From Deltaproteobacteria bacterium (GTDB taxonomy: Bacteria > Myxococcota > B64-G9): 50,785 nt of DNA. Positions 8,501 through 14,914 of the stretch are shown in pieces. A program made the position numbers and the translations under genes. Within the stretch, counting starts at the first letter, position 1. Each line of letters starts with the position of its first letter. The DNA lies in NCBI GenBank assembly GCA_016935365.1, contig JAFGRB010000454.1:1-50785 (forward strand), read 5' to 3'. The notes beneath the pieces were generated by a model, which made no database searches, was not told the origin of the DNA, and worked only from the letters and a program-made list of their open reading frames with translations.

Positions 8501-9357
8501 TCACGGCCGAGCCCGACTACGCCGAGTACATCAAGTACCGCTTCACCCAGGCTCGCCAGAAGAGCCAGAAGGCGGTGGCGGAGCACTTCAAGCGGCAGCT
8601 CGACGAGAAGCAGAAGAGGCTGAAGAAGGTGGTCAAGGTCTACGAGGCGGTGGCCAAGCGCAAGCAGCCGGAGTGGACGATCGCCTCGCTGTACAAGCTC
8701 GGGCGCGCCTACGAGAACATGGCCGAGACCTACTACAAGGCCCCCTTGCCCAAGGGCCTGACCCCCGAGCAGAAGGACATCTACATGACCATGCTGCGCG
8801 AGAAGGGCCAGCCCTGGGAGGACAAGGCGGTGGTGCACTTCAAGGCGGCCGTGGACAAGGGCTCGGAGCTCGGGTATTACAGCCGCTTCACGCAGCAGGC
8901 GCTCAAGAAGCTGCAGCACTACCGGCCGGCCGAGTACCCCAGGGAGGAGCTCGGCTTCGCGCTCTCGGTGGTCACCGACGAGGCGTCTCGGGGCCCGCTG
9001 CTGCTGGCCTTGTGGGACAAGGCCAAGAAGGAGCCCAAGCTGCTGGACGAGCCCCCCCTGGCCACCCAGCGGGTGGGCGGCGAGAAGGCGAGCCCGCCGC
9101 CCGAGAAGGTGAGCCCCCCGCCCGAGAAGGTGAGCCCCCCGCCCGAGAAGGCGGGCGTCGAGCCGGGTGAAGGCGCCAAGCTGGGGGCGGGTGCCGGGGC
9201 CGGTGGCCAGGCCGGACCGGGAGGCCAGGCCGGGGGTGCGAAGAGCGCCGGTGCGAAGACCGAGGCCGAAGGTACAGACAAGCCGAAGCCCATCGCGGAG
9301 CCCCCGGATCCGGTGGAGTCCGCGATGGAGGAGGAGCCGGAGGACGAGTTCGACTAG
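5599..9357 (+). CDS. gltD: Large periplasmic TPR protein, GltD (AgmU)/NfsD-like
   Basis: A 1252-residue protein. ATG 5599 overlaps the previous TGA and is preceded by a G/A-rich Shine-Dalgarno (GGGGGGAG). Signal peptide to about residue 32 (ASA/FTT). The body (about 90-1050) is a long series of TPR-type hairpins (for example LFYLGYSLWDMKRCKEAL). It is interrupted by two very basic Lys/Arg stretches near residues 525-555 and 800-830. The C-terminus from about 1163 is low complexity, with three PPPEK repeats and Gly/Ala-rich sequence. The size and the place between gltC and gltE fit GltD/AgmU, a periplasmic scaffold of the motility complex. The Lys-rich inserts are unusual for a periplasmic protein and might bind anionic polymers (inference). 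Confidence 0.72.
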   Translation: MRGPRAVGLPLCLIAALLVGAAGLWTAGRASAFTTDKKAEEDKKKKKRKPVLEYSKYRRTRKVDVQLAEKRKGIRDQLKTLLEYEEDPKEKPALLFRLAENYTEEAMAFFNQAMELDDDLAKDPTNDGLRKRVEAGKKTLRKEEDTWRNQAIDLYKQIVNKYPDYPGRDQVLFYLGYSLWDMKRCKEALTIYKRLIQDYPKSQYIPDAYLAFGEFYFEDAKLERALIAYKKAAEYEEAEIYPYALYKQGWCYFNLHEWGKAKDMFQSVILLADMGSGKIEIRKEALNDFTLTYSHDGSAKEAPRIFKRLAPKESHVMLINLASMYFGDGQDKKAIILYRYLIGEEKCSAEVPFYQGRIVDAASRVGDKRYVVNQTRKLVELFQKVKQCVKKPDEKQKNRIKEAQELAEVTLRKLASIWYKEAKETKQKDTFLYSQEMFGDYLELFPDSKDAYDMRFAYAELLFHRLNRFDRAAVEYGKIVASDLAYKKQHGKFPPKEKDPKKRAAPGTYLCDAAFKSMQAHREIMKKSRRMDKSKRRKKDKRKKDEKDKKKGKQASLPIPKFKRRFIKAAELYMDNCPTDQDILDVKYDIAKTYYDYFHVDEAVRRFDEIVRDFPDKELTVYAANLVLDALSESGDFERLNTYARKYYKNQKLMQNERLRTDLSRLIPNIAFKRIEGLDKVLRTPPKGAKPMPEQRIHSKVAYAFVKFWREFPKHELADEALFNASVKYELAERLDKARKARQLLIDEYPKSDLVPGTIFNLAENYERMADFDSAAGLYERYAETYKRMAGLGKAVTYKDRKKKKGRRGGRAKKKKPAKKEKRFEGNRRTWNMEDAQAALLNAGIYREALRQYAKAVKDRLEYVDLFPSSPETPQVYYSLALLYEARGQHAKAAEIFDNYASRYLSKNTDRAIAAHMKRAEMLRKTKRPKWSQISSEIQKTLSLYLKYKRKKVKLIEAAEAAAHAAFITAEPDYAEYIKYRFTQARQKSQKAVAEHFKRQLDEKQKRLKKVVKVYEAVAKRKQPEWTIASLYKLGRAYENMAETYYKAPLPKGLTPEQKDIYMTMLREKGQPWEDKAVVHFKAAVDKGSELGYYSRFTQQALKKLQHYRPAEYPREELGFALSVVTDEASRGPLLLALWDKAKKEPKLLDEPPLATQRVGGEKASPPPEKVSPPPEKVSPPPEKAGVEPGEGAKLGAGAGAGGQAGPGGQAGGAKSAGAKTEAEGTDKPKPIAEPPDPVESAMEEEPEDEFD
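9085..9147 (+). repeat. Three 21-bp repeats near the 3' end of gltD
   Basis: Three in-frame 21-base units encode K-[AV]-SPPPE and open the low-complexity C-terminal tail of the GltD-like protein. The second and third units are identical. Confidence 0.85.
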
Positions 9358-9456
9358 CAGGGCAGCGGGCGCTGCTGGAGGGGCCATCCCCGGAGACAGA
9401 GAAGCTCGCATCGCACGCGCGGGCGCTTGCGAGCTGGACAGGACAGGACAGACAGC

Positions 9457-11376
9457 ATGGAGAGGACGAGACGGACAGCGACGGTAGCGGTGCTGGTGGC
9501 CCTCGGGGCCTGGGCCTGGGCGTGCACGACCCCTCCGAAGAAGGAGGACAAGAAGCCGACCCCCGAGGTCGTGACCAAGACCGAGGTGCCGGTGAAGAAG
9601 GTGGAGGTGTCCAGGGAAGCCGAGGGCGCCTTTGCCGAGGCGGTCAAGCTCTACCACAGCCAGAAGAAGTCCGGGGCCTTCGACTACGAGCAGTTGCTCG
9701 GGCACTTCCAGGCCGCGCTGAAGCTGGATCCCAAGCTGGCCGAGGCGCACTACAACCTGGGCTGCATCTACGAGGCCATGCGCCAGGACGACAAGGCCGA
9801 GCAGCACTACAAGCAGGCGCTGGCGCTCAGGGGCGACCTCACCCTGGCCGCGGCCAACTGGGGGGCGCTGCTGGCCCGCCGGGGCAAGCTGGATCAGGCG
9901 CTGACGATCTACACCCGGGCCCTGAGCAAGAACGAGAAGAACTCGCCGGTCCTGCTCAACATGGCCGCCATCTACAAGCGGCAGAAGAAGTACAAGCAGG
10001 CCATCGACACCGCGGGCCAGGTCTTGGTCCGCGATCCGACCAACCTGGGCGCATACCGGGTCATGGCCTCGGTGTACTACGAGATGGGCGATATGGACAT
10101 GTCTCGCCTGATCTGCCTGCGGGGGCTCAAGCTCAAGCAGGACGATCCCTCGCTGCACAACACCCTGGGCCTGACGTTGCTCGCGTTGAAGAAGGTTCCC
10201 GAGGCCTTGGCCCAGTTCAGGCTGGCGCTCGCCCAGAAGCCCGACATGGTGCCGACCCTGTTCAACATCGCGAAGATCGCCTTGGACTACAGGGATTTCC
10301 GGGTTGCCAAGGAGGAGTTCGAGCGGATCCTGCAGTACGAGCCCCACAACCGGCAGGCGGCCGTGGGCCTGGGGATCGCGCTACGCGGTGTGGGCGAGTT
10401 GGAGGCCGCCCAGGCCCAGTTCAAGGCCCTGGCCAGCAAGTACCCCAAGGATCCGACGCCCCAGCAGTGGCTCTGCCGGCTGGCGCTGCGCAACCTGAGC
10501 GACTCCCAGCTCGCCAAGAAAGAGTGCGGCAAGTGTGTCAAGCTGCTGGGCGGGGGGGGCGACCAGCATCCCTGCGTGGCCATGTACAAGGAGGCGACGC
10601 AGGGGATCGAGATGGAAAAGAAGATGAAGGAGGCCGAGGCCAAGGCCATGGCCGACCAGAAGGCCTTCGAGGAGAAGCTCGAGAGGCTGGCCGCACTGCG
10701 CAAGGAGACGGTCGACCGGGCCTGGGCCAAGGCGGAGAAGGAGTGCGGTATCCTGCCGCCTGCCAAGCTCGAGGGTGACAAGGTCGAGTTCGTCCTCGAC
10801 CCGCTGGCCGTCTCGACCAAGCACGCGACCAAGGTCAAGCTCATCGGCGCCATCTTCAAGGGCGTCAAGCGGATCAACATCGGGACGATCAAGGTCAAGT
10901 TCCACGCGATTGACGAGCACACGCTCGAGATGGTCGTGCCCAAGGGCCTGGAGCCCGGCGCCTGGGACGTGCTGCTGACCTTCAAGGACAAGTCGGAGAT
11001 CTACTTCCAGGGCGGCCTGTGGGTGGGCCAGGAGCGCAAGTGCGAGGAGAAGAAGCCGAAGCCCGAGGAGAAGCCCGGAAAGACAGACGAGCCGGCCGAG
11101 GGCAAGCCTGGCGAGGCTGGCCCGGCTGACGGGAAAAAGCCAGAGAATCAAACGGATGCGGGCCAGGGCGCCCAACCCTCTCCTGGCGGGAAAGAAAGCC
11201 CGGCCGAGGAACCGAAAGCCCCTGGAGATGTCGAAGACAAGCAGGCCACGGAAGGGAAGGAAAAGGAAGCAGACAAGAAGGAACCCGACAAGAAGGAAGC
11301 AGACGGGAAGAATACAGACGAGAAGAATACAGACGAGAAGAATACAGAGCCAAGAGAGCCTCAGGTGTCGCCCTGA
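9457..11376 (+). CDS. gltE: TPR lipoprotein, GltE (AglT)/NfsE-like
   Basis: A 639-residue protein. ATG 9457 is preferred over an in-frame TTG 30 bases upstream because it opens a compact lipoprotein signal (AWAC, lipid Cys23). Residues about 55-330 contain canonical TPR units (AEAHYNLGCIYEAMRQDDKAEQHYKQAL). A helical Lys/Glu segment follows, then a beta-rich domain (about 440-525) with a LEPGAWDVLLTF motif reminiscent of IPT/TIG Ig-like folds. The last 110 residues are Lys/Glu/Asp/Pro low complexity with NTDEK repeats. It fits GltE, an outer-membrane-anchored TPR partner in the complex. There is a 99-base gap from gltD, and its TGA overlaps an ATG of the next reading frame. Confidence 0.7.
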   Translation: MERTRRTATVAVLVALGAWAWACTTPPKKEDKKPTPEVVTKTEVPVKKVEVSREAEGAFAEAVKLYHSQKKSGAFDYEQLLGHFQAALKLDPKLAEAHYNLGCIYEAMRQDDKAEQHYKQALALRGDLTLAAANWGALLARRGKLDQALTIYTRALSKNEKNSPVLLNMAAIYKRQKKYKQAIDTAGQVLVRDPTNLGAYRVMASVYYEMGDMDMSRLICLRGLKLKQDDPSLHNTLGLTLLALKKVPEALAQFRLALAQKPDMVPTLFNIAKIALDYRDFRVAKEEFERILQYEPHNRQAAVGLGIALRGVGELEAAQAQFKALASKYPKDPTPQQWLCRLALRNLSDSQLAKKECGKCVKLLGGGGDQHPCVAMYKEATQGIEMEKKMKEAEAKAMADQKAFEEKLERLAALRKETVDRAWAKAEKECGILPPAKLEGDKVEFVLDPLAVSTKHATKVKLIGAIFKGVKRINIGTIKVKFHAIDEHTLEMVVPKGLEPGAWDVLLTFKDKSEIYFQGGLWVGQERKCEEKKPKPEEKPGKTDEPAEGKPGEAGPADGKKPENQTDAGQGAQPSPGGKESPAEEPKAPGDVEDKQATEGKEKEADKKEPDKKEADGKNTDEKNTDEKNTEPREPQVSP

Positions 11377-11408
11377 TGGCGCGCCGAGCATTTCAGGAGG
11401 TCCGCGGC

Positions 11409-11678
11409 ATGAAGCGCAAGAGCTGGGTGGTCTTACTCGCGCTGGCCCTGGTCATGGCCTTCGCCTTTTCCGCGCTGGCCCAGGAGGAGGAAGGCGGCGA
11501 CTCGGTGATCTACAAGAAGAAGACGGTCTACAACTTCGATGACGACACGATCACCGGCGACCTGACCAGGCCGGACCAGGAGTTCTTGACGGGCAGAAAG
11601 CTGGCCAGGCACAAGAGCCTGATCCGCATCCGCCAGGACTTCCGCACGAAGGTCCTGCAGTCGGTCAAGGACCTCTAG
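11409..11678 (+). CDS. Small exported protein, GltF-like, copy 1
   Basis: An 89-residue protein. ATG 11409 is chosen because AGGAGG lies 8 bases upstream; an ATG at 11376 overlapping the gltE stop would add 11 residues with no ribosome site. An N-terminal hydrophobic segment (about 5-25, ending SALAQ) is a signal peptide or membrane anchor. The mature 65 residues hold TITGDLTRPDQEFL and end with SLIRIRQDFRTKVLQSVKDL. That ending is repeated almost exactly in the next gene. Its place between GltE and GltG is where gltF lies in M. xanthus, but GltF is poorly conserved, so the name is by position. The function is unknown. Confidence 0.65.
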   Translation: MKRKSWVVLLALALVMAFAFSALAQEEEGGDSVIYKKKTVYNFDDDTITGDLTRPDQEFLTGRKLARHKSLIRIRQDFRTKVLQSVKDL

Positions 11679-11696
11679 GTCCGAGGAGGTATGGAC

Positions 11697-11960
11697 ATGA
11701 AGCCCGAGCACTGGGCAGGCTGGATCGCGCTGATCGTCGTGATGGCGTTCGCCTTTTCCACAGTGGCCCAGGAAGGCGCCGGCAACAGGATCGACAGGCA
11801 GACGACGGTCATCGACATCGAACAGGACACGATCATCGGCGATCTTTCCCGACCGGATCAGGAGATCCTGGGCGGCAGGGCGCAGCCCAGGCACCCGAGC
11901 TTGATCCGCATCCGCGAGGGCTTCCGTACGAAGGTCTTGCAGTCGGTCAAGGACCTGTAG
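11697..11960 (+). CDS. Small exported protein, GltF-like, copy 2
   Basis: An 87-residue protein. GAGGAGG (11683-11689) sits 7 bases before ATG 11697 but only 1 base before ATG 11691, so 11697 is the likelier start. It has a hydrophobic N-terminus ending STVAQ and a mature part with TIIGDLSRPDQEIL and the C-terminus SLIRIREGFRTKVLQSVKDL. It is a clear tandem paralog of the gene 18 bases upstream: shared MAFAFS in the signal region, shared GDL.RPDQE core and near-identical last 20 residues. The middle has diverged, with more Lys in copy 1 and more Asp/Gln/Thr in copy 2, so the two copies may not be redundant. Confidence 0.65.
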   Translation: MKPEHWAGWIALIVVMAFAFSTVAQEGAGNRIDRQTTVIDIEQDTIIGDLSRPDQEILGGRAQPRHPSLIRIREGFRTKVLQSVKDL

Positions 11961-11997
11961 GCCGGCCGCGCGGCTGCGCGGCTGGGAGGATTGGGCA

Positions 11998-14070
11998 ATG
12001 AGTCTCAAGTTCAAGGTCTACCGCGGGGGCGAGCTGATCGGCACCGAGGAGTACGATCGCGATATCATCAAGATCGGGCGCCTCTCCTCCGCGCATCTGA
12101 GGCTGGAGGACGTGAGGGTGTCGCGCATCCACGCCGTGGTCGAGGTCTCGGCTGGCGGGGACGTGAACATCATCGACATGGGCAGCTCGGAGGGCACCTT
12201 CGTCAACGGCGAGAAGGTCAACAAGGCCTCTCTCAAGCACGGCGACGAGATCCAACTGGGCGACACCCGGCTCGTCTACCTCGTCCCCGGCGGGGCGGAG
12301 CCCGAGGAGACCGCCCCCCGGGCCGAGGCGGAGCCTCCGGGTGAGGAGGCGGTCCAGGCCGAGGAGGGCTTCGATGCCCCCGACCTCGGCGAGCCCGAGG
12401 AGGAGGAGCAGCAGGGCTACGCGGAATCGGCGCCGGTTCACGACGTCCGCAGTGCCGAGCCGCCCTCCCTCGGCAGTGCAGGCGTGGTGGACAAGTATGC
12501 CCAGGTTGCGCGCCAGCGCGTTGAGACCGCGGCCCCCCCGCCCGTGCCGCAGGAGCGCCCGCCTCGCCGGCCAGAGCCCGAGCCGCCCGTCGATGAGCGC
12601 GCCGCGGGCTACGCGGATGAGGTCTACAGCTATCGGGTGGCGCTCCCTCCGCCCAAGGAGCTCGGCGAGCTGGACGACGATGAGAGGGTCTCGCACGCCA
12701 ACTGGGCGCTCGAGGTGCGGCAGCTCTGGGGTACGACCGTGCTGGACGTCAAGTACTTCCGCGCCGACAGCAAGAAAGTCACCATCGGCGATCAGGAGGG
12801 CAAGGTCGATTTCTTCTTTCCGGCCGAGGGGCTGCCCGATCGCATCTTCCCCGTGGCGCGGATGGTGGGCCAGGAGGCCGTACTTTCCTTCAACTCCACG
12901 GCCACGGGCGAGCTCGTCGACCCCGATGGAAACGTCACCCCGCTTCAGGATCTGGCGCGCGGCGCCCGGGTGGGCCAGGACCCCGAGTACGGCGGCTGCC
13001 GGACCTTCACCCTGCCTCAGGGTGCGCAGGCGACGCTCATGTTCGGACACGTGGGATTGAGGATTCGCTACGTGTCCAAGCCGGTCGGCTTCCTGTCCCA
13101 CTTCACCGATCAGCTCGACTACACATTCCTCAACACGATCCTGCTGATGCTCTTCGTCTTCGCCGCCATGGTGGCCACCTTCCACCTGCGCCCGAAGTCG
13201 GTCGAGACCTCGGAGGAGGAGCTCTACAAGGTGCCCGATCGCTTCGTCCAGTTCATCTTGACGCGGCCCAAGCCGGCCAGGGAGGACCTGAACTTCTTGG
13301 AGAAGCTCAAGTCCGACATCGACGGCAAGAAGGCCGACTCCGCACCGAGGTACAAGGGTCAGGAAGGCAAGATGGGCATGCGCGGCAAGCCGGATACCGG
13401 CCGGCGCTCGGCGGTCCGGGCGATCAAGCGGGACGACAAGGAGATCGTCGGCAACCGGGGCCTGCTGGCCGTGTTGGGCGCCGGCGGCCCCCAGGGCCTC
13501 TCGACGGTGATGGGCGGGACAGGCCTGGGCGGAGAGCTGGAGGGTGCCATCGGTGGCATGTTCGGCTCCCAGATCGGCGACAGCGGCGGCTTCGGTGGCC
13601 TCGGCCTGAAAGGCACGGGCACCGGCGGCGGTGGTGTGGGCAACACCATCGGGGTGGGCCGGCTGGGCACGAGCGGGCGGGGCGGCGGTCGATACGGTTA
13701 CGGTACGGGCGTGTCGAAGATCCGGCGCCGCGGTGAGCGCAACGTCAACATCGCCGTGGGCAGGCCCATCATCATGGGCTCTCTGTCCATGGAGATCATT
13801 CGCCGGGTCATCCATTCGCACCGCGATCAGATCAAGTATTGCTACTCCCAGGAGCTGACGCGCAACCCGAACCTCTCGGGAAAGGTCTCGATCAAGTTCA
13901 CCATCAGCCCCAAGGGCTACGTCCAGTCGGCCAAGGTGAGCTCGTCATCCCTCAACAACGCGACGGTCGAGCGGTGCATTACGGGCAAGATCCGCACCTG
14001 GAAATTCCCCGAACCGAAGGGCGGTGGCATCGTGATCGTCAACTACCCCTTCATCCTCAAGTCGCAGTAA
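11998..14070 (+). CDS. gltG: FHA-domain transenvelope protein, GltG (PglI)/NfsG-like
   Basis: A 690-residue inner-membrane protein with a GGAGGA ribosome site before ATG 11998. The N-terminal FHA domain (about 20-95) has the key residues GR (27-28), SRIH (42-45) and NG (70-71), suggesting phosphothreonine binding in the cytoplasm. An acidic/Pro linker leads to a second beta-rich, FHA-like domain (about 235-365). One TM helix spans about 376-395 (NTILLMLFVFAAMVATF). A Gly-rich periplasmic spacer (about 480-580) follows, then the AgmX/PglI C-terminal domain (593-690) with two cysteines (IKYCYSQ and ERCITGKI). This architecture is diagnostic for GltG/PglI. It is expected to link the cytoplasmic regulators and motor to periplasmic and outer-membrane parts. 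Confidence 0.85.
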   Translation: MSLKFKVYRGGELIGTEEYDRDIIKIGRLSSAHLRLEDVRVSRIHAVVEVSAGGDVNIIDMGSSEGTFVNGEKVNKASLKHGDEIQLGDTRLVYLVPGGAEPEETAPRAEAEPPGEEAVQAEEGFDAPDLGEPEEEEQQGYAESAPVHDVRSAEPPSLGSAGVVDKYAQVARQRVETAAPPPVPQERPPRRPEPEPPVDERAAGYADEVYSYRVALPPPKELGELDDDERVSHANWALEVRQLWGTTVLDVKYFRADSKKVTIGDQEGKVDFFFPAEGLPDRIFPVARMVGQEAVLSFNSTATGELVDPDGNVTPLQDLARGARVGQDPEYGGCRTFTLPQGAQATLMFGHVGLRIRYVSKPVGFLSHFTDQLDYTFLNTILLMLFVFAAMVATFHLRPKSVETSEEELYKVPDRFVQFILTRPKPAREDLNFLEKLKSDIDGKKADSAPRYKGQEGKMGMRGKPDTGRRSAVRAIKRDDKEIVGNRGLLAVLGAGGPQGLSTVMGGTGLGGELEGAIGGMFGSQIGDSGGFGGLGLKGTGTGGGGVGNTIGVGRLGTSGRGGGRYGYGTGVSKIRRRGERNVNIAVGRPIIMGSLSMEIIRRVIHSHRDQIKYCYSQELTRNPNLSGKVSIKFTISPKGYVQSAKVSSSSLNNATVERCITGKIRTWKFPEPKGGGIVIVNYPFILKSQ

Positions 14071-14086
14071 GTCGGAGAGCCCTGTG

Positions 14087-14692
14087 ATGCGAAGCGTGTC
14101 CGTGTTCCCAATGTGCGCAGCAGTGCTCGTCTGCGGTCTCGGTTCCCCGGCGCATGCGGAGAAGAAGAGCCAGCCGCAGGCCCAGCAGTTCCAGGAAGTG
14201 GAGCGCGGCCTGTGGCTCAGGGCGACCATGGGCGCGGTCATGACCGTCACCAATGCATTCGGTGAGGGCCGCGAGAGCGCGCTGTGGCCGCCGGGGCCGA
14301 TGATCGAGATCGAGGCGGGTTACGACTTCGGCCAGTATGCCTCCATCTATCTGGGCGTGTTGGCCGAGCAGCTGGTGGGCTCGCGGGACATGGGCAGCCG
14401 GAGCCCGGTGAGCAACGACGCAGGCGCCCTGGCGCTCATGGCCGGCGGGCGCTTCAATGCGCTCACGACCAAGAGGCTGGCCTGGTTCCTGATGGCCGGC
14501 GTGGGCTGGATGTTCACCCAGCCGAGCCTGGCGCAGTACGACGGCGGCGTCCTGATCCAGGCAGGCACGGGGATCGAGTACGCGACGAACCTGCGGCATT
14601 TCTTCGTCGGTCTGGAACTTTTCGGCCAGTACGACGTGATGAACGGTGGGGCTGGCGTCGGTCTCTCTCCCTGCTTGAAGTACACTTTCTAG
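14087..14692 (+). CDS. gltH: Small outer-membrane beta-barrel protein, GltH/NfsH-like
   Basis: A 201-residue protein. ATG 14087 is preferred over the adjacent GTG 14084 because GGAGAG lies 7 bases upstream. Signal peptide to about residue 24 (SPAHA/EKK). The mature part has amphipathic strands with Gly/aromatic girdles (WLRATMGAV, IEAGYDFGQYASIYLGV) and ends LKYTF, a C-terminal Phe as in BAM-dependent barrels. Its position between gltG and gltI matches gltH. It starts 16 bases after the gltG stop. The barrel class is well supported; the GltH name rests on gene order. Confidence 0.65.
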   Translation: MRSVSVFPMCAAVLVCGLGSPAHAEKKSQPQAQQFQEVERGLWLRATMGAVMTVTNAFGEGRESALWPPGPMIEIEAGYDFGQYASIYLGVLAEQLVGSRDMGSRSPVSNDAGALALMAGGRFNALTTKRLAWFLMAGVGWMFTQPSLAQYDGGVLIQAGTGIEYATNLRHFFVGLELFGQYDVMNGGAGVGLSPCLKYTF

Positions 14693-14750
14693 CCGTTCAT
14701 CAAGAGGCGACCCGCCAGCCTGCCGGGGACGCCACAAGCCCAATTTTTCT

Positions 14751-14779
14751 TTGATTTCCCGAGATCATTGGGGTATAAG
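14751..14779 (+). promoter_or_regulatory. Candidate internal promoter before gltI
   Basis: TTGATT (14751-14756), 17 bases, then TATAAG (14774-14779) is a good sigma-70-like match in an unusually AT-rich patch of the 222-base gltH-gltI gap. The predicted leader is about 130 bases. It contains a possible imperfect stem with CCAG/CTGG and GGGGG/CCCCC arms (14792-14827). No other gene is visible in this gap. Confidence 0.5.
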
Positions 14780-14914
14780 GCAAGCGGATTACCAGCTGGG
14801 GGAGCTCCTTGTTTTACCCCCCCCTGGCTGCCGGGCAGGAGTCCGCTGCTGTGAACCGTTGTGGCGCGGCTCGCAGGGTGAGGGCGCGCTTCGTTTCGGG
14901 AGAGGATCCCTGAG

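Noticed and set aside
11376..11408. Upstream ATG of the first GltF-like gene
   Set aside because: It overlaps the gltE stop but has no ribosome site, while AGGAGG is ideally placed for ATG 11409 directly before the signal peptide.
14787..14914. Riboswitch or attenuator in the gltI leader
   Set aside because: Only an imperfect stem is visible, with no terminator or known aptamer motif.
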